64,000 nucleotides of DNA from Pseudomonas botevensis (GCF_019145475.1 NZ_JAHTKI010000012.1:90465-154464), one strand, 5' to 3'. Shown: positions 18,238 to 26,497, numbered from the stretch's first letter. Notes: a model not told the origin generated them from the sequence alone. Translations and numbers: made by a program.

Positions 18238-18423
18238 ATGGCAAAAGTACAAGGCATCACCGAAATGCTGGGCATCTTTCCTTGCCTTTCAAACGTGCGG
18301 CGAAGGCGCCGGCTCAGTCCTGATGAACTGAAACTGGTGGAGCGGTATCGGGAGTTGTCGGAAAGCGACCGGATCGCGATGCGGTATCTGGTGGATGCGA
18401 TGAGGAGTGTTTCGCGGTTTTGA
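18238..18423 (+). CDS. Small basic hypothetical protein
   Basis: This encodes 61 residues from an ATG preceded by AGAGAAGGAC. The protein begins MAKVQGITEMLGIFPCLSNV, has an RRRRR run at about residues 20-24, then the helical stretch LSPDELKLVERYRELSESDR and a C-terminal MRYLVDAMRSVSRF. It looks like a short helical, possibly nucleic-acid-binding protein. I do not recognise a family. The frame is open further upstream to 18124, but the ribosome-binding site favours this start. It sits at the left edge of the accessory patch. Confidence 0.55.
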   Translation: MAKVQGITEMLGIFPCLSNVRRRRRLSPDELKLVERYRELSESDRIAMRYLVDAMRSVSRF

Positions 18424-18428
18424 GAGAG

Positions 18429-18464
18429 GGTTACCGTGAAAGCCATTTGGCTTTCACGGTAACC
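18429..18464. repeat. Perfect 17-bp palindrome
   Basis: GGTTACCGTGAAAGCCA and its exact reverse complement are separated by TT, five bases after the stop of the 61-residue ORF. The palindrome overlaps the 3' end of the convergent small ORF on the minus strand. There is no T-run on the plus side. It could be a bidirectional 3' hairpin or a protein-binding or transposition scar. Confidence 0.8.
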
Positions 18465-18634
18465 AGATCAATCAACTTACCCGCATCAGCATCGGCGAGG
18501 CCGACATTGATTGCGTGCAGATGCTCGGCAACCGCGCATTGTTTGAGGAATTTTTGCAGGTAGTCTTCAGCAAAACCCTCGTCGCTCGGGATGATTTCGA
18601 GAATGGGCGGTAGTGCAGGGATGGCGTTGTGCAT
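18431..18634 (-). CDS. Small hypothetical protein with an antitoxin-like C-terminus
   Basis: This is an open frame of 67 residues, acidic in the middle, ending VGLADADAGKLIDLVTVKAKW plus a short tail. The G-ADA-AGKLID---VKAKW pattern resembles the C-terminal part of ParD/CopG-type antitoxins, but the usual ribbon-helix-helix N-terminus is not evident and no toxin gene adjoins it. The ATG has no convincing ribosome-binding site. It may be real, a remnant, or chance; the stop codon falls in the palindrome. Confidence 0.35.
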   Translation of the reverse strand: MHNAIPALPPILEIIPSDEGFAEDYLQKFLKQCAVAEHLHAINVGLADADAGKLIDLVTVKAKWLSR

Positions 18635-18684
18635 CTGTTCGGGACTCGGTCAGAAATTGGTCGAGGTAGAGGGTGAACATTGAA

Positions 18685-18715
18685 GGGGGCGGACTCTGGA
18701 GTTCGCCCCCTTTTT
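18685..18715 (+). terminator. Rho-independent terminator
   Basis: GGGGGCG and CGCCCCC, with ACTC/GAGT inside, make a long stem followed by TTTTT on the plus strand. No plus-strand gene lies directly upstream except the 61-residue ORF ending at 18423, so it probably ends that transcript. Confidence 0.8.
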
Positions 18716-18735
18716 CATTGGCCCAAGTGAGGCCG

Positions 18736-19236
18736 TCAGCTGCACGTCCCCGATGCCTGATATGGCTGCTGGCCGAGTATCAACTCAGGCATATCACGCC
18801 ATTTCACCCATGCCTGTTGTTGCCAGTGCAACAGCGGGACGGTGACGCCGGCCCAATGCACTGAACTCAGACTCGGGCCGTTCTGCTCAGGTGTTGAGCC
18901 GGTTTCTCGCAACATCGGAATGACTTCATTGCTCAGCCATTGGCGCAGGTTGCGGTTTTCCGGGATGAAATGATGGACGAGCAGCGCGTACATGCCGGAT
19001 TCGCTGACCATTGGCGTCTCGATAATTTTGCCGTTCTTGCGCAATCTGACGGTGCGGCGCTGGTCGGGGTCGAGCTTCTGGGTGAGACGTTCATTCAGTG
19101 GTTGCCCCATGAGTCGACCGAGATCTTGTACGCAGAACCAGGCTTGGTACTTGAGAAAAAGCGTGTGAAGAAAGCGATTGTGCCGGGTGAACACTGTGGG
19201 GGTGAAAAACTCGGGAATTGAATTTTGAGTGTGCAT
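18736..19236 (-). CDS. BRO-N domain protein (phage antirepressor-like)
   Basis: This 166-residue protein has an N-terminal BRO-N domain: FTRHNRFLHTLFLKYQAWFCVQDLGRLMG, then GKIIETPMVSESGMYALLVHHF and the hallmark ENRNLRQWLSNEVIPMLRETG. BRO-N domains bind DNA and are typical of phage antirepressors and prophage remnants. The C-terminal ~50 residues (WQQQAWVKWRDMPELILG) are not a known antirepressor C-domain. GGAAG lies 11 bp before the ATG. An unusual structured leader precedes it (19237-19470). It may be domesticated. Confidence 0.8.
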   Translation of the reverse strand: MHTQNSIPEFFTPTVFTRHNRFLHTLFLKYQAWFCVQDLGRLMGQPLNERLTQKLDPDQRRTVRLRKNGKIIETPMVSESGMYALLVHHFIPENRNLRQWLSNEVIPMLRETGSTPEQNGPSLSSVHWAGVTVPLLHWQQQAWVKWRDMPELILGQQPYQASGTCS

Positions 19237-19470
19237 GCTTTGACTTCCGTTTCGAATTGGAAAGTCGCCATCAACCCTCCGACAGGTTGGGTGGCGAACC
19301 GAGTGGCGTTCGAAGTCGGGTTACTTCCTGTCGAAACGGAAAAGCCGGAAGGCCCGCGCCACACGGCCCGCCATAACGCAGAACTGAAGTTGCAAAGCAG
19401 CCGCAGTTCAATGGGGGCACGCAAGCACCGTTTTGACAGTTTTCCGGCTTCGACCCCGGGCCGCTGATTG
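19237..19470 (-). promoter_or_regulatory. Structured leader of the BRO-N gene (predicted)
   Basis: Read on the minus strand, this non-coding stretch contains many complementary segments. An 11-bp pair (TTCCGTTTCGA at 19245-19255 with TCGAAACGGAA at 19331-19341) encloses two inner hairpins (TCGCCA/TGGCGA with AACC/GGTT, and CCGA/TCGG). Farther out are GAACTG/CAGTTC, AAGCCGGAA/TTCCGGCTT and CGCTG/CAGCG. A strong Shine-Dalgarno (GGAGG) and an ATG at 19271 lie inside the enclosed part, starting a frame different from that of BRO-N. I infer a folded regulatory RNA. Confidence 0.45.
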
Positions 19471-19676
19471 GGCAGCGACGGGATAAAGCCTATCGGTCAG
19501 GCGCTAGCGGCGCCAAGTCTACTCTGTCGACGCAATTCGTAGGAATTGATGGTCTGTCACGAAGGTTGCGTCTGTAGGAATTTCCTGTTTTTGCATGTCC
19601 CGCAGAGAGACTGCACCTGGCCCGCTGTTTTTCCTTTATTTATTCGAATCCAAGGAATGAACCGCAGGTTTTCTCC

Positions 19677-20930
19677 ATGCTGATCGAATTTTCAGTTTCC
19701 AATTACCGCTCGTTCCGGGACAGGCAAACCTTGTCCATGGCGGCGAGCCCCCGTTTGAGCAAAACGCGCAACACGTTCAAGTTAGCCGTCCATGCGGAAA
19801 AGCTTCCCGACTTATTGAAGGTCGCCGCCATCTACGGTCCTAACGCTTCGGGCAAGTCATCCTTGATTCGGGCGATGGGTGTCGTGGGACGCTTGCTGGC
19901 GACTCCCGCCGGTTCCAATGACGAGGTGCTTCCCGCTTCTGCCTTTCGCTTCGATGACACGCTTAAAGAGGCCCCCAGCGTCTTTGAATACGACTTCATC
20001 CAGGACGGGATGCGTTATCGGTTCGTGCTCGGTTTGAATGCCCGACGAATTGTTCAGGAGCAGTTGCTCGTCTACCCCAAGGGCAAGGAAACGCTTCTGT
20101 ATCACCGCCAGTTTGATGAGCATGGCGAGCATTACATCTTTGGTAAAACCCTTGAAGGTGGCAAGGAGGTGCATAACGCCTGGCGCCGGCTGACCAATCC
20201 GAAAATGCTGTTTATTGCGCAGGCCGTGGCAAACAGCAGTGAAGAACTGAACCAGTTGCGGGCACCATTTGGCTGGTTTCAATCGGGTCTGTTGGTGATT
20301 GAACAAAACAACATGCCGGGGTTATCAACAGCTTCGATTCGGTTTCTGCAAATGGTCAAAAACCACACAGGCGATCTGCGTGATTTTCTAAGTGCACTGG
20401 ATATTCCGGTATCGGCCATTCACCTCAGTTCAGAGGATGCAGCAGTGTGCCCGGACAATAGAAAACTGACTTTGAAAGAGTTTTTTGCAGCTGCGCAACA
20501 GGACAAAGTGACTCTTACGCATTCCACGGTCTCGGGCGCTGCGCAATTCGACTTTTCGGAAGAATCGTGCGGCACAAAGAACCTGATCGGCTTCTGGTTG
20601 CCCTGGTTCATGATGAATCAGGCCGGTGGCAGCGGGATTTTGTGTGTCGATGAACTGGACAGCAGTCTCCATCCCGAAATCGTCGCGGACTTGATCGGTA
20701 AACACCTCGACAGTGGTCTGCAAACGCAACTGATCTTCACCACACATGACACGCACTTGATGAATGAAAAGATTCTTCGCCGGGATCAGTTCTGGATAAC
20801 GGAGCGTGATGCTCATGGCGCGACGAGTCTGTTTTCCGTTCACGACTTTGAAGGCCGGGAAAGCGAGGATGTGGAGAAGCGCTATTTCGAAGGTCGTTAT
20901 CGCGGGTTACCGCTGCTCAGGCGAGGTTGA
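19677..20930 (+). CDS. RloA/AbiL-type AAA ATPase (predicted anti-phage system)
   Basis: This 417-residue SMC-like ATPase starts MLIEFSVSNYRSFRDRQTLS, the conserved N-terminus of AAA_15/AAA_21 'old-like' ATPases. Walker A is GPNASGKS at residues 54-61. The ABC-like signature region FSEESCGTKNL is near 300, Walker B is ILCVDELDSSLHP near 322, and the H-loop is IFTTHDTHLM near 355. Together with the downstream TOPRIM/RloB gene it matches the two-gene RloAB (AbiL) defence architecture: an ATPase sensor gating a TOPRIM nuclease effector. The stop overlaps the ribosome-binding site of the partner gene. Confidence 0.85.
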   Translation: MLIEFSVSNYRSFRDRQTLSMAASPRLSKTRNTFKLAVHAEKLPDLLKVAAIYGPNASGKSSLIRAMGVVGRLLATPAGSNDEVLPASAFRFDDTLKEAPSVFEYDFIQDGMRYRFVLGLNARRIVQEQLLVYPKGKETLLYHRQFDEHGEHYIFGKTLEGGKEVHNAWRRLTNPKMLFIAQAVANSSEELNQLRAPFGWFQSGLLVIEQNNMPGLSTASIRFLQMVKNHTGDLRDFLSALDIPVSAIHLSSEDAAVCPDNRKLTLKEFFAAAQQDKVTLTHSTVSGAAQFDFSEESCGTKNLIGFWLPWFMMNQAGGSGILCVDELDSSLHPEIVADLIGKHLDSGLQTQLIFTTHDTHLMNEKILRRDQFWITERDAHGATSLFSVHDFEGRESEDVEKRYFEGRYRGLPLLRRG

Positions 20931-20932
20931 AG

Positions 20933-21559
20933 ATGGGAAGTTCGAGCACGTCGTTTGAACGCAAGGCGTCCCGTTTCAAGGCGCAACCCCGGGTGTTGGT
21001 GTTGTGTGAAGACAGCCAGTCCGGGAAGCGCTATCTGGAGGAGGCTGCGTTTTACTTCCGGGCCAGAGCGCAGGTTGAAATTGTGCATTGCGGTGTTACA
21101 CATCCGAGCGGAATCGTTGAGCGGGCGATTGTGCGCCAAGACTGTTTCGACAAAGTCTTCTGCGTATTGGATCGCGATACTCACCCATGTTTCGAGCGTG
21201 CTTTGAACGCGGTGAAGTCGCATCCAAGAATCAAGGTCATCGCATCGTATCCATGTTTCGAGTTCTGGCTTCTGCTGCACTTTGGTTTCAGTCGCAAGCC
21301 TTTCCGAGCTGTTGGGAAAAACTCGCCGGGCGAATTGGTTACCAAGAGCCTGAGGGCAAAACCGAATATGGAAAAATATGAAAAAGGCAGGAACACAAGC
21401 TACTTCACTCAACTGCTGGGTGAGCCATTTCGAGTGGCGAGGGCTCAGGCGCCGAAAGTGCTTGAAGATGTCGTTCTGAGCGGCGAACCCAATCCAAGTA
21501 CCGAAATTCATCTATTGATGGATGAGTTCGAAACACTTTCCAGGCCTCAACTGATCTAG
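20933..21559 (+). CDS. RloB-like TOPRIM protein (predicted nuclease effector)
   Basis: This 208-residue protein begins two bases after the ATPase stop, behind GCGAGG. It has the RloB/TOPRIM layout: the catalytic Glu in VLVLCEDSQSGKRYLEE (E26), the metal-binding DxD in VFCVLDRD (D80, D82), and the family block IASYPCFEFWLLLHF (103-117). A basic C-terminal half follows (KNSPGELVTKSLRAKPNMEKYEK). TOPRIM partners in AbiL, Gabija, PARIS and OLD systems cut nucleic acid when released by the ATPase; that role is inferred here. Local base composition is more A+T-rich than in the flanking core genes. Confidence 0.82.
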   Translation: MGSSSTSFERKASRFKAQPRVLVLCEDSQSGKRYLEEAAFYFRARAQVEIVHCGVTHPSGIVERAIVRQDCFDKVFCVLDRDTHPCFERALNAVKSHPRIKVIASYPCFEFWLLLHFGFSRKPFRAVGKNSPGELVTKSLRAKPNMEKYEKGRNTSYFTQLLGEPFRVARAQAPKVLEDVVLSGEPNPSTEIHLLMDEFETLSRPQLI

Positions 21560-21568
21560 CCACAAACG

Positions 21569-21592
21569 CTGCCCGCATCCTTGCGGGCAGTT
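21569..21592. terminator. Terminator after the RloAB-like pair
   Basis: GCTGCCCGCA and TGCGGGCAGT-type arms pair around TCCT and are followed by TACTTTATTT. The element lies between the convergent rloB-like and permease genes and probably serves both. Confidence 0.8.
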
Positions 21593-21599
21593 ACTTTAT

Positions 21600-23084
21600 T
21601 TAACGCCCGACCTTCCAAGCATCCCCAGCCGGCGCCTTCCCATGGTCATACGGCTTGCCAATCCACATGTATACCAACCCCAGCCCAATTACGATTACCG
21701 TACTCAGCACCATCGCGTAGTTGATGTACCACGCCGCATCCGGCGTGCGTGGCCAGGCCATGTTGATGATTGCGCCGACGCCGTAGACCAGCGCACCGAT
21801 GTTCACCGGCCAGCCCCAGGCGCCGAGGGTGAATTTGCCACTCGGTTTCCAGCCTTTGCTGCGGGCGTACAGGGAGGCCAGGACGATCATCTGGAACGCG
21901 AGGTAGATGCCGATGGCGGCGAAGCTGACGATGGTGGCCACGGCGTCTTGCAGGAAGAAACCGAGGGCGATGATCAGGGCCGGCAGGACACCGGACACGA
22001 ACAGCGCGGCAACCGGCACTTGTGTCGTAGGAGAAATCTTTTTCAGCAGTCGGCTGCCGATGACCATTTCGTCCCGGGCGTAGGAGTACAGCAGACGACT
22101 CGCCGCTGCTTGCAGGCTGATGACGCAGGAGATGAAGGAAATCATCACCACGCCCATCACCAGTTTCGAACCGACCGGGCCGAAGGCGTTGTTGAGGATG
22201 GTGGTGACCGGGTCCTTGTCGGTGCCGTTGATCACCGCTTGCATGTCCGGCACGGCGAGGATCAGCGCCAGGCAGGCGAACATCGCTGCGATGCCGCCGA
22301 TGTAGATGGTCATGCGCATGGCCACCGGGATTTTCTTGCTCGGGTTCGGGGTTTCTTCGGCGACGTCGCCACAGGCCTCGAAGCCGTAGTAGAGGAACAT
22401 CCCCGCCAGCGAGGCGGTGAGGAATGCCGGCAGGTAGGAGCCGTCGACGCTGATGTCGAAGGTGTTGAACAGCACGCTGATCGGTTGATGACGCTCGAAG
22501 ATCAGCAGGTACACGCCGACGATCACCGCGCCGACCAGTTCGCAGAGGAAGCCGAACATGGCGATCCGCGCCAGGGTCTTGGTGCCGCTGAGATTGACCA
22601 GCGTGGCGAACAAGGTCAGCAGCAGAGCGATGACGATGTTGGTGTTATTGCTCGGTTCAAAACCCATCATCGCGGCCAAGTACGGGCCGGCGCCGACCGC
22701 AACGGCAGCAATCGTCACGCAGAGTGCGATGGAGTAGATCCAGCCGACCATCCACGCCCATTTTTTGCCCACCAGACGGCGTGCCCACGGATAAACGCCG
22801 CCGGAAATCGGGAACTGCGAAACCACTTCGCCGAAGATCAGGCACACCAGCAACTGGCCGCAACCGACCAGCAAGTAGGCCCAGAACATCGGTGGGCCAC
22901 CCGCCGCCAGGCACAGGCCGAACAGGGTATAAACCCCTACGACCGGTGACAGATAAGTGAAGCCCAAAGCGAAGTTTTCCCACAGGCTCATGCTGCGGTT
23001 GAAGTTGGAGGTGTAGCCCAGTTGACGCAGTTGTTCGGCATCGCTGTCGGCGACAGCGCTCGAGAGATCGGGTGATGCACTCAT
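21600..23084 (-). CDS. APC family amino-acid/GABA permease
   Basis: This inner-membrane transporter has 494 residues from the ATG at 23084 and about 12 hydrophobic segments. The first APC motif is LWENFALGFTYLSPVVGVYTLFG, followed by FGEVVSQFPISGGVYPWARRLVG. The central FYYGFEACGDVAEETPNPSKKIP-like segment is typical of GabP/eukaryotic-like amino-acid permeases. Its neighbours are aminobutyraldehyde dehydrogenases and a polyamine-type ABC transporter, so GABA or a related amine/amino acid is a plausible substrate. An upstream in-frame start at 23141 has no ribosome-binding site. Confidence 0.9.
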   Translation of the reverse strand: MSASPDLSSAVADSDAEQLRQLGYTSNFNRSMSLWENFALGFTYLSPVVGVYTLFGLCLAAGGPPMFWAYLLVGCGQLLVCLIFGEVVSQFPISGGVYPWARRLVGKKWAWMVGWIYSIALCVTIAAVAVGAGPYLAAMMGFEPSNNTNIVIALLLTLFATLVNLSGTKTLARIAMFGFLCELVGAVIVGVYLLIFERHQPISVLFNTFDISVDGSYLPAFLTASLAGMFLYYGFEACGDVAEETPNPSKKIPVAMRMTIYIGGIAAMFACLALILAVPDMQAVINGTDKDPVTTILNNAFGPVGSKLVMGVVMISFISCVISLQAAASRLLYSYARDEMVIGSRLLKKISPTTQVPVAALFVSGVLPALIIALGFFLQDAVATIVSFAAIGIYLAFQMIVLASLYARSKGWKPSGKFTLGAWGWPVNIGALVYGVGAIINMAWPRTPDAAWYINYAMVLSTVIVIGLGLVYMWIGKPYDHGKAPAGDAWKVGR

Positions 23085-23257
23085 GGGGTTGCTCCGTGAA
23101 ATCGGCAGATTTCGGATAGCCGAAACCGTGGCGGGGCGCACAGGCGCCGCCCGGATCGGTGGTTATTGTTTTGAATGCCTGGTGATGCGTGGTGACGGTT
23201 TCTGCCTTGAAACCGAGGTGATGCCCTAGCGGGCTTGCCCGCGAAGCTGCTAAAGAT

Positions 23258-24682
23258 TCAGTGCTTGAACATCACATGCCGAACCGTGGTGTAGTCCTCC
23301 AACCCGTACATGGACATGTCCTTGCCATAGCCGGACAGTTTCTGACCGCCATGAGGCATTTCGCTGACGAGCATGAAGTGGGTATTCACCCAGGTGCAGC
23401 CGTACTGCAAACGCGCCGACATCCGATGTGCACGTCCGACGTCTGCCGTCCACACCGAGGACGCCAGGCCGTAGTCCGAATCGTTGGCCCACTCCAGCGC
23501 CTGCGCTTCGTCGTTGAATTTGGTTACCGACACCACGGGCCCGAACACCTCGCGGCGGACGATTTCGTCGTCCTGCTGAGCGTCGGCCAGCACGGTGGGC
23601 TCAAAGAAGAACCCGTTGCCTTCCACAGCCTTGCCGCCGGTGATCAAGCGAATGTGCGGCTGCGCCACGGCGCGCTCGACGAACCCGGCGACGCGGTCAC
23701 GGTGTTGCGCGGTAATCAGCGGCCCGAGTTCGGTGGACGGATCATTCTGCACGCCGTACTTGATGCTGCTGACCGCTGCGCCGAGCTTTTCGACGAACTT
23801 GTCGTAGATGCCTTGCTGGGCGTAGATCCGGCAAGCGGCGGTGCAGTCCTGGCCGGCGTTGTAGAAGCCGAAGGTGCGAATGCCTTCGACGGCGGCATCG
23901 ATGTCGGCATCGTCGAAGATGATCACCGGCGCCTTGCCGCCCAGCTCCATGTGCATGCGTTTGACGCTGTCGGCGGTACTGGAAATGATGTTCGAGCCGG
24001 TGGCGATCGAGCCGGTGAGCGACACCATGCGCACCTTCGGGTGGGTCACCAACGGGCTGCCCACCGATGGCCCACGGCCAAACACCAGATTGAGTACGCC
24101 GGCCGGGAAAATTTCCGACGCCAGTTCAACCAGACGCAACGCGGTCAGCGGGGTTTGTTCCGACGGCTTGAGCACCACGGTATTACCGGCGGCGAGGGCC
24201 GGGGCGATTTTCCAGGCGACCATCATCAGCGGGTAGTTCCACGGCGCGATGGAGGCGATCACGCCGACCGGATCGCGGCGGATCATCGAGGTGTGACCGG
24301 GCAGATATTCGCCGCCGGCCGAACCGCTCATGCAACGGTTGGCGCCAGCGAAGAAGCGGAACACGTCGGCGATGGCCGGAATCTCGTCGTTCAGTGCGGC
24401 GCTGTAGGGCTTGCCGCAGTTGTCCGACTCCAGTTTCGCCAGTTCCTCGCCATGGGCTTCGATGGCGTCGGCCAGTTTGAGCAGCAACAGAGAGCGGTCT
24501 TTCGGTGCGGTCTGCGACCACTCGGCGAATGCGCTGTCAGCGGCGCGCACGGCGGCGTCGACCTGGGCCTCGCTGGCTTCGTTGATTTCCACCAGCACTT
24601 CGCCGAGCGCCGGGTTGAGCACCGGTTGTGCCGGGCCTTCGCCGTTGACCAATTGGCCGTTGATCAAGAGTTTGGTTTGCAT
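23258..24682 (-). CDS. patD: Gamma-aminobutyraldehyde dehydrogenase (PatD-like), copy 1
   Basis: The 474-residue NAD-dependent aldehyde dehydrogenase oxidises 4-aminobutyraldehyde to GABA in putrescine breakdown. It starts MQTKLLINGQLVNGEG. Landmarks are the cofactor block WNYPLMMVAWKIAPALAAGNT, the catalytic Glu in MELGGKAPV and the catalytic Cys in GQDCTAACRIY, a PatD/YdcW-type active site. It follows the ABC transporter genes as patD follows ydcSTUV in E. coli. Start at 24682 chosen after GAGGAC; the upstream extension overlaps the permease gene. Confidence 0.92.
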   Translation of the reverse strand: MQTKLLINGQLVNGEGPAQPVLNPALGEVLVEINEASEAQVDAAVRAADSAFAEWSQTAPKDRSLLLLKLADAIEAHGEELAKLESDNCGKPYSAALNDEIPAIADVFRFFAGANRCMSGSAGGEYLPGHTSMIRRDPVGVIASIAPWNYPLMMVAWKIAPALAAGNTVVLKPSEQTPLTALRLVELASEIFPAGVLNLVFGRGPSVGSPLVTHPKVRMVSLTGSIATGSNIISSTADSVKRMHMELGGKAPVIIFDDADIDAAVEGIRTFGFYNAGQDCTAACRIYAQQGIYDKFVEKLGAAVSSIKYGVQNDPSTELGPLITAQHRDRVAGFVERAVAQPHIRLITGGKAVEGNGFFFEPTVLADAQQDDEIVRREVFGPVVSVTKFNDEAQALEWANDSDYGLASSVWTADVGRAHRMSARLQYGCTWVNTHFMLVSEMPHGGQKLSGYGKDMSMYGLEDYTTVRHVMFKH

Positions 24683-24761
24683 GGATTTGTCCTCACTGGC
24701 ACTTTTATTTTTCTGCTGAAACCGAATCCCGCAAGGGATGATGGCGGTGTTAGTCAGGTGT

Positions 24762-25571
24762 TCATTTGCCGCCGCTGCCGGCCACGCTCTCGCCACCCCG
24801 GGTCAGGTAGTAGGCGCCGAGGATCGGCAGCATGGTCACCAGCATCACCATCATCGCGACGACGTTGGTCACCGGCACGTCCCGTGGGCGGCTCAATTGG
24901 TTGAGCAGCCACAGCGGCAAGGTGCGTTCATGCCCGGCGGTGAAGGTGGTGACGATGATTTCGTCGAATGACAGCGCAAACGCCAGCATGCCGCCGGCCA
25001 GCAGCGCCGAGCCGAGATTGGGCAGGATGATGTAGCGGAAGGTCTGCCAGCCGTCGGCGCCGAGGTCCATCGAGGCCTCGATCAGACTGTGAGAAGTGCG
25101 GCGCAAACGGGCGATGACGTTGTTGTAGACGATCACCACACAGAAGGTCGCGTGGCCGACGATGATGGTGAACATCCCCGGCTCGATCCCCAGCGACTTG
25201 AACGTCGCCAGCAGCGCGATACCGGTGATGATCCCCGGCAGGGCGATGGGCAGGATCAGCATCAGCGAAATGCCCTGCTTGCCGAAGAAGTCCCGTCGGT
25301 ACAACGCCGCCGACGCGAGGGTGCCGAGCACCATGGCGATCAGCGTGGCGATGGCCGCGATTTGCAGCGACAGCTTGATCGCTTCCAGCACGTCCGGACG
25401 TCCGAACGCCACGCTGAACCAGTGCAGCGTGAAGCCCTTGGGTGGAAAGCTGAACGCCGCGTCTTCGGTGTTGAAGGCGTAGAGGAAGATGATCAGGATC
25501 GGGAAGTGCAGGAACACCAACCCGCCCCAGGCGGCGATTTTCAGGCCTAGAGAAGCTTTCTCAGAGTGCAT
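24762..25571 (-). CDS. ydcV: ABC transporter permease, polyamine type (YdcV/PotC-like)
   Basis: This 269-residue inner-membrane permease has about six membrane helices. The EAA loop reads EASMDLGADGWQTFRYIILPNLGSALL and contacts the ATPase. The N-terminus is short, as in YdcV/PotC. It overlaps the upstream permease gene by 11 bases, an arrangement that couples their translation. With YdcS, YdcT and YdcU it would form a putrescine/spermidine-type importer; actual specificity is inferred from context. Confidence 0.92.
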   Translation of the reverse strand: MHSEKASLGLKIAAWGGLVFLHFPILIIFLYAFNTEDAAFSFPPKGFTLHWFSVAFGRPDVLEAIKLSLQIAAIATLIAMVLGTLASAALYRRDFFGKQGISLMLILPIALPGIITGIALLATFKSLGIEPGMFTIIVGHATFCVVIVYNNVIARLRRTSHSLIEASMDLGADGWQTFRYIILPNLGSALLAGGMLAFALSFDEIIVTTFTAGHERTLPLWLLNQLSRPRDVPVTNVVAMMVMLVTMLPILGAYYLTRGGESVAGSGGK

Positions 25572-26496
25572 CGAAGGCCCCCAGACGTTTGACGATGGAC
25601 AGGTAAACCGCGATCAACACAATCGGCACCAAAGTGAACGCTGCGGCCATCGGCATATTGCCAATCGCCCCTTGCTGCGCATAAACCATGCTGCCGACGA
25701 AGTAGCCCGGCGGGCCGACCAGTTGCGGCACGATGAAATCGCCCAGGGTCAGCGAGAAAGTGAAGATCGAGCCAGCCGCGATGCCTGGCACCGACAGCGG
25801 CAGAATCACCTGCATGAAGGTCTGGCGCGGTTTCGCACCGAGGTCGGCGGAGGCTTGCAGCAGCGACGGCGGCAAGCGTTCCAGCGAGGCCTGGATCGGC
25901 AGGATCATGAACGGCAGCCAGATGTAGACGAACACCATGAACCGCCCCAGATGCGAGGTCGACAAGGTGCTGCCGCCCACGCCGGGAATCCCCAGAATGA
26001 ATTGCAGGACCGGCTCCAGTCCCAGGTGCTGAACGAACCACTGCGCCACGCCGCCCTTGGCCAGCAGCAGCGTCCAGGCGTAGGCCTTGACGATGTAGCT
26101 GGCCCACATCGGCATCATCACCGCGATGTAGAAAAACGCCTTGGTTTTACCGGTGGTGTAGCGGGCCATGTAGTAGGCGATCGGGAACGCGACGATGGCG
26201 CTGGCGATCGACACGACCACGGCCATGCTCAGGGTGCGCAGGATGATGTCGAAGTTCGACGGCTGGAACAGCGCGGCGAAATTGGCCAGGGTCAGGTCCG
26301 GCGTGACCGCCATGGTGAAGTCGTCGAAGGTGTAGAAACCCTGCCACAACAGCACCAGCAGCGAGCCGAGATAGATCGCGCCGAACCACAGCAGCGGCGG
26401 CACCAGCAGCAGCGACAGATACAGGTTCGGTTTGCGGTAGAGCAGGTTGGAAAACCTGCGCAACGGCGGCGATTGAGTCATCGCGAGCGTGCTCAT
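25561..26496 (-). CDS. ydcU: ABC transporter permease, polyamine type (YdcU/PotB-like)
   Basis: This 311-residue permease has an N-terminal hydrophobic stretch (NLYLSLLLVPPLLWFGAIYL) and five further helices. The EAA loop is QASADLGAKPRQTFMQVILPLSVPG. It heterodimerises with the YdcV-like subunit encoded next. It starts just one base downstream of the ATPase stop, so the three genes form a tight operon. Confidence 0.92.
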   Translation of the reverse strand: MSTLAMTQSPPLRRFSNLLYRKPNLYLSLLLVPPLLWFGAIYLGSLLVLLWQGFYTFDDFTMAVTPDLTLANFAALFQPSNFDIILRTLSMAVVVSIASAIVAFPIAYYMARYTTGKTKAFFYIAVMMPMWASYIVKAYAWTLLLAKGGVAQWFVQHLGLEPVLQFILGIPGVGGSTLSTSHLGRFMVFVYIWLPFMILPIQASLERLPPSLLQASADLGAKPRQTFMQVILPLSVPGIAAGSIFTFSLTLGDFIVPQLVGPPGYFVGSMVYAQQGAIGNMPMAAAFTLVPIVLIAVYLSIVKRLGAFDAL

Positions 26497-26497
26497 G

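Noticed and set aside
19225..19467. Plus-strand 80-residue ORF over the BRO-N leader
   Set aside because: No ribosome-binding site, and the base pairing pattern of the region explains its conservation better as RNA structure than as protein.
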